Assembly (NCBI GenBank): GCA_028583605.1
Contig: CM053332.1
Span: 27,259,456-27,323,455, forward strand
DNA length: 64,000 bases
Direction: 5' to 3'
Origin: Dastarcus helophoroides
Taxonomy: Eukaryota; Arthropoda; Insecta; Coleoptera; Bothrideridae
Shown here: in pieces, positions 39,825 to 51,330 of the stretch
Layout of the letters: every line of letters starts with the position of its first letter
Numbering within the stretch: the first letter of the stretch is position 1
Notes under the pieces: generated by a model
Told to the model about the DNA's origin: nothing
The model's input: the letters and a program-made list of their open reading frames with translations, nothing else
Database searches by the model: none
Translations under genes and position numbers: made by a program

Positions 39825-40957
39825 ACACGACCTTGATTTCACATGACATTGAGTTTATGTGATCTTGAGCTTACGTAAGCTTGAGCTTACATTATCTTGA
39901 GATTATGAGACGTTGTACTCACGCAACCTTGAGCGCTAACAGACCTTGAAATTAGGTGACCTTGATTGTGAAGCTTGAACTCATGCGATTTTGAGATAAT
40001 GATCTTGAACACACGAGACCCTAAGTTAACATAATCTTGCACACATGTCACCTTGACCACACATGACCTTGAAATCACGTGATCTTGAGCTTGCACGACC
40101 TTGACTTTACGCGACCTTGGCCGCACACGATCTTTAAGTCAAATGACGTTGAACTCATATGATCTTGAGCCTGCACAACCTTGACTTCATGTGACCATGG
40201 CCGAACATGATCTTGAAGTCGCATGACCTTGACCGCATATGACTTTGAGCTTACATGACCTTGACCCCACGTGACCTTGGATGCATACGACCTTGAACTC
40301 ACATGTGACCTTGATCTATACAATCTTGACCACATGTGATCTTGAAAAACACGACATTGATCTCATGCAAACTGGACCGCATATGACCTTGACCTACACG
40401 ACCTTGACTTATACTACCTTGACCCCACGTGACCTTGAGCTACACAACCTTTACCACATGTGACCTTAAGCTACACGACCTTGGCCACATGTGACCTTGA
40501 GTAACACGACCTTGACCGCACGTGACCTTAAGCGACGTGACCTTGATCTCATATAACCTTGGCTTACACGACCTAGATCTATACGGCCTTAACCCCACAA
40601 CCCTGAATATACATAACCTTGACACCATGTGACATTGAGTGCACACGACCTTGACCCCAGGTGACCTTAAGCTACACGACCTTGACCTCATATCATAACC
40701 TGATATACATAAACCTTGACACCATGTGACATTGAGTGCACACGACCTTGACCCCAGGTGACCTTAAGCTACACGACCTTGACCTCATCTAACCCTGAAT
40801 ATACATGACCCTGACAACGTGTGGCCTTGAGTGCACACGATCTTGAACTCACATGACCTTGAGCTCATGCAACCTTGATCTTACGTGACCTTGACCCAAC
40901 GTGACTTTAAACTCAAGTGACCTTGGGGGTCACTGACCTTTTATTCAAGTGAATTTA

Positions 40958-41158
40958 TAATTATTAATAATAATAATGAATTTGTAATATTGTGGTACTT
41001 TTTTTCACACAAACATTGGTAAAACAGTTTGTTTCTTCATTTTTTCGTTAAACATTGTTATTATTAAATTTTGAATTATTTACGACATTCATAAATTACG
41101 ATATTTAAAATCGCCAAGCAAAAGACTAAACATTCAGATTTTTAACAATTTTTGACCA
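40958..41158 (+). repeat. D2 spacer inside the S5 array
   Basis: TTTATAATTATTAATAATAA then D2 (ACAAACATTGGTAAAACAGT to AAGACTAAACATTCAGATT). The same spacer is at 41463-41665 and 41967-42175, and a free copy at 35100-35245. Confidence 0.8.
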
Positions 41159-42599
41159 CACGTGACCTTGTCTACAGGCGACCTTGACCTACACGAGCTT
41201 GACCTATACGTCCTTGACCTCATGTGAACTTGAACTACACGACCTTGACCTCATGTAACCCTGAATATACATGACCTTGACACCGTGTGACCTTGAAGGA
41301 ACACGACCCCTAACTCACGTGACCTTGATCTATACGACCTTGACCCCACGTGACCTTGAGCTACACGACGACCTTGACCTGAGGTAGAACTCACGTGACC
41401 TTGAGCTCACGCTACCTTGATCTCACGTGACCTTGAGATCACTGACCTTTAATTCAAGTCAATTTATAAGTATTAATAAAAATAATAATGAATTTGTAAT
41501 ATTGTGGTACTTTTTTATCACACAAACATTAGTAAAACAGTTTGTTTCTTCAATTTTTTCGTAAAACTTTGTTGTTAAATTTTGAATTTTTTACGACATT
41601 CATAATTTACGATCATTAAAACTGCCAAGCAAAAAATAAATATTCAGGTTTTAAACATTTTTTTAACCACACGTGACCTTGACCTACATGACCTTGACAA
41701 CATGTGATCTTGAGATACACGACCTTGACCACATGTGACCTTGAGCTACGCGACCTTGACCTATACGACCTTGACCCCACGTGACCTTGAGCTACACGAC
41801 CTTGACATTATGTAACCCTGACTATACATGACCTTAACACCGTGTGACCTTGAGTAAACAAGACCTTGAACTCAGGTGACCTTGAGCTCACCCAACGTTG
41901 ATCTCACGTGTACTTGACCCAATGTGACTTAACTCAAGTGACCTTGGGGTCACTGATCTTTAATTCAAGTGAATTAATAATTATTATTAATAATAATAAA
42001 TTTGTAATATTGTGGTACTTTTTTTTCACATAAATATTGGTAAAACAGTTTGTTTCTTCCATTTTTATCATAAAACTTTGTTATCATTAAATTTTGAATT
42101 TTTTACGACATACATAATTTATGATCTTTAAAACCACCAAGCAAAAGACTAAACATTCAGATCTTTAACATTTTTTGACCACGCGTGACCTTGAGCTACA
42201 TGACCTTGACCATATGTGACCTTGAGCTACGCAAACTTGACGGCATGTGACCTTGACCTACACGACCTTGACTCCACGTAATCTTGAGTTACACGACCTT
42301 GACCTCATACAACCCTGACTATACATGACCTTATCACCGTGTGACATTGAGTGGATACGGCCTTGAACACACGTGACCTTAAGCTCACACGACCTTTCCT
42401 CCTCGTAACCTTGAGCTACACGACCTTGACCTCATACAACCCTGACTATACATGACCTTGACACCGTGTGACCTTGAGTGCACACGACCTTGAATTCACG
42501 TGACCTTGAGCTCACGCGATCTTGATCTCACGTGACCCTGACCCAATGTGACTTTTGACTCAAGTGACCTTGGGGTCACTGGTCTTTAATTCAACTGAA

Positions 42600-42960
42600 T
42601 TTATAATTATTAATAATAATAATGAATTTGTAATATTGTGCTACTTTTTCTAATTCGATCTTTTTGGAAAAATTCAATTTCTTTTTAAACTCTGATTTAA
42701 AAATTTCGACTCTTAAAGTATGTCGATTTGCTGCATATTTTGAAAATTGCGTTTTCAAAATATTCTCATTTTAAAACAATCTAACCTGTCTTAGATTTTC
42801 GTCTTATTTGATAATTTGGACTTTTTTCACTTTTTATAAAAAATGTCGACTTTTTTCGAAGTTTTGATATTTTTTTTGAAAACTGCAGCTTTACAGTATC
42901 TTAAAAATGTTCACCTTATTAAAAATTGTCAATGATTAAAAATTTGACCTTTAGTGTACA
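42600..42960. repeat. AT spacer, second type, inside S5
   Basis: Begins with the same TTTATAATTATTAATAA but continues with TAATTCGATCTTTTTGGAAA and TTTTCGTCTTATTTGATAAT. It is repeated at 43260-43620, so the last two higher-order units carry a different spacer from the first three. Confidence 0.78.
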
Positions 42961-43245
42961 CGGCCTGAACTCACGTGACTTTGAGCTCACACGACCTTGA
43001 CCACATGTGACCTTGAGCTATGCGACATTGACCCCACACGTCCTTGACCTACACGTCCTTGACCCTACGAGACCTTGAGCTACACGACCTTGAGCTACAC
43101 GACCTTGACCTCCTATAACCCTGACTAAACATGACCTTGACATCGTGTGACCTTGAGTGCACACAGCCTTGAACTCACGTGACCTTGAGCTCACGCGAAC
43201 TTGATCTCACTTGACCTTGACCCAACTCAAGTGACCTTGAGGTCA

Positions 43246-43740
43246 CTGACCTTTAATTCTAGTGAATTTATAATTATTAATAATAATGAATTTATAATAT
43301 TGTGGTACTTTCTTTAATTCGATCTTTTTGGAAAAAATTTCTTTTTAAACTCTGATTTGAGGATTTCGACTCTTAAATTGTTGATTTTCTGCAATATTTT
43401 GAAAATTGCGTTTTCAAAATATTCTCATTTTAAGAAATCTAACCTTAGATTTTCGTCTTATTTGATAATTTGGACTTTTTTCACTTTTTATAAAAATTTC
43501 GACTTTTTTTCGAAGTTTTGTTTTTTTTTGAAAACTGTAACTTTACAATATCTTAAAAATGTTCACCTTATTAAAAAATTTTCAATGTTTAAAAATTTTC
43601 ACCAAAAATTGTCATCTCTTTTGTAACTTTCTACTTTGATATCGGCTTTTTTCCAGATTTGGGCTTTTTTCGAAATTCTGACTTTTCGAAAATTTCGACT
43701 TTTTCAAAATTATGTACAATATGTTCGTAACTTTTGAATT
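43246..43740. repeat. AT spacer and AT satellite at the S5 boundary
   Basis: The second copy of the type-two spacer, running into general AT satellite (TTCGACTTTTTC, TTTTCGAAATTCTGAC). The 89-codon frame at 43357-43626 is a composition artefact. Confidence 0.7.
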
Positions 43741-44690
43741 CAGCTTAGCGAGAAATTTTTTAATCAGATTTTCTTGATCTGGTCGAACTTATTACGTTTT
43801 GTTAGATGATGTAACTACATGGAGGGATCTGTTGATGTTTGAGCTTGAGCATCGTTTCTCGCAAAATAATAAACACGCCAGGAATCGATAATAAAATGGG
43901 CTACATGTTTTCCGCCCATTTGTTTAAATCAGGTGCGATTTGATATGATTGCAAATACGAGGGGGAATTTTATAAAAACATTAATAAATTATGCTATCGA
44001 ATGGACGATCAAAGAAAAATCTCAATTAAACTCTGTCGATTAATTATGAGGCAAGTTCCGGCTGAGATCGCATCAGAGATGATTTACAGAATCCTCGAGC
44101 GGAGCAAACCCGAGTCAGTCGCATAAACAGAATGATTAACTGGTTGTCAAACTAAAGAAATAAACGTAATTTATAGGGACGGGAAAAAACTTCACAAACT
44201 TATCAATATCGCGGCGTTAATAACGGCCTTTAATGACAAGAATGTATGTCTTATAGCTGCTCACGCGATACCATGAATCTGCCTTCCTTTTCTTTTGTAA
44301 CGTCTGCAATTCTTCGCCGAACATTACCTTCATATGCCACGTTAACTAAATACGTTATAACCGAAGAAGTGTAACTGAAAGATAGTCTGAATAATAACAG
44401 CTCCATGCACGGGGTGTTACAATTAGAAATAACGATTTTGTCTTCGTTTTTAGGGTTATTACTTCCACCGGCAATGTAAGAACCAAATTAACACTTGTTT
44501 ATTAGCCAAAGTAAACGTAAATACCTGGATCTGGATTGTTAACCTAATCCAGGGTTTCTAAAACTGTGTTCAACGCTAAGAGTTATTTACAAATACGTAA
44601 ACGTAGAAGAAAAAAATGTTTACAAATTTCGCGATTGTGGTCTAAAGTCTAGTCGCAAAAGGTAACCTTACAAGCACTGTGAGTAGGAGG
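43741..44690. other. Unassigned, low-repeat sequence
   Basis: One of the few stretches without evident repeats. No frame above 60 codons was noted and no zinc-finger exon is visible on either strand. Confidence 0.4.
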
Positions 44691-47530
44691 AGGAAATGAA
44701 ATTTTGCCCTATTTTGGTCAAAACTTTTCATGAAATTTTCTAAATTTCTCAACTTCAAATCTCGACATTGTTGTCAAAATTTCGTAATTTTTGAAATTTT
44801 CGGTTTCAAAATTTCAGTTTTTTAAAGAATTTCCTACATTGAAAAATTGAGAAATTTTCTACATTGTTCATCTCCGAATTTCGACGTTGTTGTCAAAATT
44901 TCGCAATTTTCGAAATTTTCGATTTCAAAATTTCAGTTTTTTAAAAAACTCCAAATTTTTTCAAACTTTCGATTTATTTGAAATTTTTTTATTATTATTT
45001 TTCAAAATTTGTCAGAATTTTTATTAACTTTTCCACATTTTTCAAATTTTTAAATATCGTCTTTTTAATTTTTAACATTTTTCCAATTATTTTTGAAAAT
45101 TTTTTTTGTCAAAGCTTTTCATACAATTTTCCAAATATCGACTTTTATAATTTTTAAGTTTTTGCAATTTTTTTTTTGAAAATTTAAACTCTTTTTCAAA
45201 ATTTTGACCTTTTTTGGTCAACACTTTTCAAGAGATTTTCTACTTTAAATCTCGACATTGCTGTCAAAATTTCGCAAATTTCAAAATTTTCGATTTCAAA
45301 ATTTCAGTTTTTTAAAAAATTCCAAATTTTTTTAAACTTTTCAAAACATTTCATGAAATTTTCTACATTTATTAACTTCAAATCTCGACATATTTCTTAA
45401 AATTTCGCAATTTTCGAAATTGTTGATTTCAAAATTACAGTTTTTTAAAAAATTTCAATTTTTTTCTCTTTCGATTTATTTGAAATTTTTTTATTATTAT
45501 TTTTCAAAATTTGTCAGAATTTTTATTAACTTTTCCACATTTTTCAAATTTTTAAATATCGTCTTTTTAATTTTTAACATTTTTCCAATTATTTTTGAAA
45601 ATTTTTTTTGTCAAAGCTTTTCTTACAATTTTCCAAATATCGACTTTTATAATTTTTAAGTTTTTGCAATTTTTTTTTTGAAAATTTAAACTCTTTTTCA
45701 AAATTTTGACCTTTTTTGGTCAACACTTTTCAAGAGATTTTCTACTTTAAATCTCGACATTGCTGTCAAAATTTCGCAAATTTCAAAATTTTCGATTTCA
45801 AAATTTCAGTTTTTTAAAAAACTCCAAATTTTTTTAAACTTTTCAAAACATTTCATGAAATTTTCTGTATTGTTCATCTTCAAATCTCGACGTTGTTGTC
45901 GAAATTTCGCAATTTTCAAAATATTTGATTTCAAAATTTTAGTTTTTTAAAAAATTTCAAATTTTTCAAAACATTTCGTAAAATTTTGTACATTTTTCAA
46001 CTTCAATTCTCGACATCGTTCTTAAAATTTCGCAATTTTCGAAATTTTCGATTTCAAAATTTCAGTTTTTTAAAAAACTCCAAATTTTTTTAAACTTTTC
46101 AAAACATTTCATGAAATTTTCTGTATTGTTCATCTTCAAATCTCGACATTGTTGTCGAAATTTCGCAATTTTCAAAATATTTGATTTCAAAATTTCAGTT
46201 TTTTTAAAAAATTTCAAATTTTTCAAAACATTTCATAAAATTTTGTACATTTTTCAACTTCAATTCTCGACATCGTTCTTAAAATTTCGCAATTTTCGAA
46301 ATTTTCGATTTCAAAATTTCAGTTTTTTAAAAAACTCCAAATTTTTTTAAACTTTTCAAAACATTTCATGAAATTTTCTGTATTGTTCATCTTCAAATCT
46401 CGACATTGTTGTCGAAATTTCGCAATTTTCAAAATATTTGATTTCAAAATTTTAGTTTTTTAAAAAATTTCAAATTTTTCAAAACATTTCGTAAAATTTT
46501 GTACATTTTTCAACTTCAATTCTCGACATCGTTCTTAAAATTTCGCAATTTTCGAAATTTTCGATTTCAAAATTTCAGTTTTTTAATAAACTCCAAATTT
46601 TTTTAAACTTTTCAAAACATTTCATGAAATTTTCTGTATTGTTCATCTTCAAATCTCGACATTGTTGTCGAAATTTCGCAATTTTCAAAATATTTGATTT
46701 CAAAATTTTAGTTTTTTAAAAAATTTCAAATTTTTCAAAACATTTCATAAAATTTTGTACATTTTTCAACTTCAATTCTCGACATCGTTCTTAAAATTTC
46801 GCAATTTTCGAAATTTTCGATTTCAAAATTTCAGTTTTTTAAAAAACTCCAAATTTTTTTAAACTTTTCAAAACATTTCATGAAATTTTCTGTATTGTTC
46901 ATCTTCAAATTTCGACGTTGTTGTCAAAATTTCGCAATTTTCGAAATATTTGATTTCAAAATTTCAGTTTTTTCAAAAATTTCAAATTTTTTCAAACTTT
47001 TTAAAACATTTTATGAAATTTTGTACATTTTTCAACTTCAAATCTCGACATCGTTCTTAAAATTTCGCAATTTTCGATTTCAAAATTTTAATTTTTTAAA
47101 AAATTTTAAATATTTTTCAAGTTTCGACTTATTTGAAATTTTTTATTATTATTTTTCAAAATTTTTCGGAATTTTTATCGATTTCCGCATTTCCCAAAAT
47201 CACAACTTTTTCAGAATTCTTCGTTTTTTTAGATTTTAATTTATCTTGAAAAAAATGGCGACCTTTTTAAAAAATGTCGAGATTTTTCGAAATTTTGATT
47301 TTTCGAATTTTCGATTTTTTTAAAATTTTGCCAATTTTTCAAACTTCGACCATTTTTTACGATTTATAATTTTTCTGTAAATCTCGACTTTTTTTAAAGG
47401 GTCAATTTCCAATTTTTTGACATTTTATAAATTTTGAATTTTTTACAATTTTGAATTTTCTAAAATTTTGAATTTTTTAAAATTTTGAATTTTTAAAATT
47501 TTGAATTTTTTAAAATTTTGAAATTTTGTT
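44691..47530. repeat. AT satellite S6, about 128-bp monomer, 256-bp dimer
   Basis: AACATTTCATGAAATTTTCT recurs near 45849, 46102, 46360, 46614 and 46871 (253-258 bp apart). A related monomer (CATTTCGTAAAATTTTGTAC) sits halfway between, so the higher-order unit is a dimer. The earlier part (44691-45850) holds a longer unit of about 535 bp (ATTTCTCAACTTCAAATCTC to TTTTTTGGTCAA). Confidence 0.85.
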
Positions 47531-48060
47531 CATCTTCAAATCTCGACATTGTTGTAAAAATTTGGCAATTTTCAAAATTTTTGATTTCAAAATTTCAGTT
47601 TTTTAAAAAATTTCAAATTTTTTCAAACTTTTTAAAACATTTTATGAAATTTTGTACATTTTTCAACTTCAAATCTCGACATTGTTCTTAAAATTTCGCA
47701 ATTTTCGAAATTTTCGATTTCAAAATTTCAATTTTTTAAAAAATTTTAAATTTTTTTCAAGTTTTGACTTATTTGAAATTTTTTTATTATTATTATTTTT
47801 CGAAATTTGTCAGAATTTTTATTGTTTTCCACATTTCTCAAAAATTCAACTTTTTCAAAATTTTTTGCTTTTTTTAAATTTTAATTTATTTTGAAAAAAA
47901 TGCCAACTTTTTAAAAAAAAATGTCGAGATTTTTCGAAATTTTGATTTTTTAAATTTAAGATTTTTTAAAAATTTCGTCAAATTTAAAATTTAGACTTTT
48001 TCGGGAAAATTAGAATGTTTGGAAGGAAAGTTGCGGTTGTTGCAAAATTTACATATTTTA
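47531..48060. repeat. AT satellite, mixed S6-type units
   Basis: Same words as S6 without a clear local period: TTCAAATCTCGACATTG, TTTTATTATTATTATTTTTC, AATGTCGAGATTTTTCGAAA. Confidence 0.65.
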
Positions 48061-49300
48061 ACCATTTTTCAAAATTCTGATTTTTTTTTTGACTAAAACT
48101 TTTCATGAAATTTTCTACATTTTTGAACTCCAAATCTCGACATTATTGTCAAAATTTCGCAATTTTCGATTTCAAAATTTCAGTTTCTTAAAAAATTTCA
48201 AATTCTTTCAAACTTTCGACTTTTATGAAAATTCTTTATTATTATTATTTTTCAAAATTTGTCAGATTTTTTATTGTTTTTCACATTTTTAAAAATTTCA
48301 ACTTTTTCAAAATTGTTCGCTTTTTTAAATTTTAATTTATCTTAAAAAAATGGCGACCGTTTTAAAAAAATGTAGAGATTTTTCGAAATTTTGATTTTTT
48401 TTTTGATTAAAACTTTTCATGAAATTTTCTACATTTTTGAACTCCAAATCTCGACATTATTATCAAAATTTCGCAATTTTCGATTACAAAATTTCAGTTT
48501 TCTAAAAAATTTCAAATTCTTTCAAACTTTCGACTTTTTTGAAAATTCTTTAGTATTATTATTTTTCAAAGTTTGTCAGATTTTTTTATTGTTTTTCACA
48601 TTTTTAAAAATTTCAACTTTTTCAAAATTGTTCGCTTTTTTAAATTTTAATTTATCTTGAAAAAATGGCGACCGTCTTAAAAAAATGTAGAGATTTTTCG
48701 AAATTTTGATTTTTTTTTGATTAAAACTTTTCATGAAATTTTCTACATTTTTGAACTCCAAATCTCGACATTATTGTCAAAATTTCGCAATTTTCGATTT
48801 CAAAATTTCAGTTTTCTAAAAAATTTCAAATTCTTTCAAACTTTCGACTTTTTTGAAAATTCTTTAGTATTATTATTTTTCAAAGTTTGTCAGATTTTTT
48901 ATTGTTTTTCACATTTTTAAAAATTTCAACTTTTTCAAAATTGTTCGCTTTTTTAAATTTTAATTTATCTTGAAAAAATGGCGACCGTTTTAAAAAAATG
49001 TTGGGATTTTTCGAAATTTTGATTTTTTTTTGATTAAAACTTTTCATGAAATTTTCTACATTTTTGAACTCCAAATCTCGACATTATTATCAAAATTTCG
49101 CAATTTTCGATTACAAAATTTCAGTTTTCTAAAAAATTTCAAATTCTTTCAAACTTTCGACTTTTTTGAAAATTCTTTATTATTATTATTTTTCAAAGTT
49201 TGTCAGATTTTTTATTGTTTTTCACATTTTTAAAAATTTCAACTTTTTCAAAATTGTTCGCTTTTTTAAATTTTAATTTATCCTAAAAAAATGCCAACTT
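48061..49300. repeat. AT satellite S7, about 313-bp unit, four copies
   Basis: AAAACTTTTCATGAAATTTT followed by GAACTCCAAATCTCGACATT occurs near 48091, 48409, 48719 and 49033 (310-318 bp apart), with high identity between copies. Near-identical 67-codon plus-strand frames result. They are composition artefacts with no domain. Confidence 0.88.
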
Positions 49301-50129
49301 TTTAAAAAAATGTCGAGATTTTTCGAAGTTTTGATTTTTTCGAATTTTAGATTTTTTTAAAATTTCGTCTATAATTTAAAATTTAGATTTATTTGAAAAA
49401 TTTGATTTCAAAATTTCACTTTTTTAAAAATTTTCTAATTTTTCAAACTTTTCAAAACATTTCATTAAATTTTCTACATTTTTCAACTTCAAATCTCGAC
49501 ATCGTTCTTAAAATTTCGCAATTTTCGAAATTGTCGATTTCACAATTTCAGTTTTTTAAAAAACTCCAAATTTTTTCAAACTTTGGAGGGAAAGTTTCGA
49601 TTGCAAAATTTACATATTTTAATAATTTTTCAAAATTTTGACTTTTTTTGGTCAAAACATCATGAAATTTTCTACATTTTTCAACTTCAAATCTTGCCAT
49701 TTTTGTCAAAATTTCGTAATTTTCGATTGCAAAATTTCAGGTTTTTAAAAAATTTCAAATTTTTTCAAACTTTCGAGTTATTTTAAATTGTTTTATTATT
49801 TTTCAAAATTTGTAAGAATTTTTATTAACTTTTCCACAACTTTTACTCAACTATTTTAAAATTTTTCGCTTTTTTTAAATTTTAATTAATACCGAAAAAA
49901 ATTGCGACCCTTTTAAAAAAATATCGAGATTTTACGAAATTTTGATCTTTTCGAATTTTAGATTTTCTTAAAATTTCGTCTATAAATTGAAATTTCGACT
50001 TTTTCGAAAAATTAAAATTTTTGGAGGAAAAGTTTCGTTCATTTTGCAAAATTTCGTCAACTTTTCAAATTTCGACCATTTTTTACGAATTATATTTGTT
50101 CTGTAAATTTCGACTTTTTTTAAGAGGTC
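49301..50129. repeat. AT satellite, S6/S7-like, no clear period
   Basis: The same vocabulary continues (TTCAACTTCAAATCTC, TTTAAAAAACTCCAAATTTT). No gene. Confidence 0.65.
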
Positions 50130-50915
50130 AATTTAAAATTTTTGACTTCATTGAAAATGTCGATCTTTTTATAAGTTTTTTAAAATATTGATTTTTTTTA
50201 AATTTTGAATTTTTTAAAATTTTGAATTTTTAAAATTTTGAATTTTTTAAAATTTTGAATTTTTTAAAATTTTGAATTTTTTAAAATTTTGAATTTTAAA
50301 AAATTCAAAATTTCGACTTTTTTTAAGAGGTCAATTTAAAATTTTTGACTTCATTGAAAATGTCGATCTTTTTATAAGTTTTTTAAAATATTAATTTTTT
50401 TTAAATTTTGAATTTTTTAAAATTTTGAATTTTTAAAATTTTGAATTTTTTAAAATTTTGAATTTTTTAAAATTTTGAATTTTTAAAATTTTGAATTTTT
50501 TAAAATTTTGAATTTTAAAAAATTCAAAATTTCGACTTTTCTTAAGAGGTCAATTTAAAATTTTTGACTTCATTGAAAATGTCGATCTTTTTATAAGTTT
50601 TTTAAAATATTGATTTTTTTAAATTTTGAATTTTTTAAAATTTTGAATTTTTAAAATTTTGAATTTTTAAAATTTTGAATTTTAAAAAAATTCAAAATTT
50701 CGACTTTTTTTAAGAGGTCAATTTAAAATTTTTGACTTCATTGAAAATGTCGATCTTTTTATAAGTTTTTTAAAATATTGATTTTTTTTAAATTTTGAAT
50801 TTTTTAAAATTTTGAATTTTTAAAATTTTGAATTTTTAAAATTTTGAATTTTTTAATATTTTGAATTTTTTAAAATTTTGAATTTTTTAAAATTTTGAAT
50901 TTTAAAAAATTCAAA
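50130..50915. repeat. AT tandem repeat, about 170-220-bp unit, four copies
   Basis: TTTGACTTCATTGAAAATGT recurs near 50141, 50344, 50563 and 50731. Each copy is followed by a variable run of TTTTGAATTTTTTAAAA words, so unit length varies with the number of inner 15-16-bp repeats. Confidence 0.85.
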
Positions 50916-51185
50916 ATTTAAAAAAATCAATATTTTAAAAAATTTATAAGAAGATCGACATTTTCAATAAAGTCAAAAATTTTAAATTGACTTCTTAAAA
51001 AAAGTCGTAAATTTACAGAAAAAATATAATTCGTAAAAAATGGTCGAATTTTTTAAAATTTGGAGTTTTTTTAAATTTTGAATTGTTTAACATTTTGAAG
51101 TTTTTTAAGTTAGGACATTTTTTTTAAATTTTTATATTTTTTGTTGATATTTTTGAACAATTGAAAAATCTAAACATTTTTTTTA
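50916..51185 (-). repeat. Inverted end of the preceding AT array
   Basis: 50916-51050 is the complement of about 50076-50215 (AAGTCAAAAATTTTAAATTG, GAAGATCGACATTTTCAATA, TATAATTCGTAAAAAATGG). The four-copy array is therefore closed by an inverted copy. AT-rich sequence follows. Confidence 0.75.
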
Positions 51186-51189
51186 ATGA

Positions 51190-51330
51190 TAGATCCGTTT
51201 CATGCCTTTATTCCTTACAACAACAATGTATCTCTTTGAAGATGTTAGTTTGGCTGTCGAAACGTGTTAGAGCAACTTTTGTTGCGTTTTTCAATCTTTC
51301 TTGGTTTCAGGGGACAATATTTTCAATCCT
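51190..51330 (+). mobile_element. Decayed T2 fragment
   Basis: Contains TGTATCTCT, TTGAAGATG, TTAGTTTGGCTGTC, GAAACGTGTTAGAGCAAC, TTGTTGCGTTTTTCAATCTT and CTTGGTTTCAGGGGACAATA, matching 13660-13755 and 21670-21730. The core reads TTGAAGA, so the hammerhead-like motif is broken. Confidence 0.7.

Larger units (their letters stand above)
39825..43245. repeat. TGACCTTGA short-unit array with AT spacers (S5)
   Basis: A degenerate array with a period of roughly 14-16 bp built on CACGTGACCTTGAGCT and ACACGACCTTGACC, with many dozens of GACCTTGA cores. It is cut by AT-rich spacers that begin after TTGGGGTCACTGACCTTTAA near 40960, 41465, 41965, 42600 and 43260. The higher-order period is thus about 505 bp, then about 640-660 bp. 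Minus-strand frames (RSRSRKVKVV-like) are repeat artefacts. Confidence 0.92.

Noticed and set aside
39825..43245. Regularly spaced short repeats as a possible CRISPR array
   Set aside because: Units are degenerate, contiguous and lack unique spacers. The context is eukaryotic with spliced genes.
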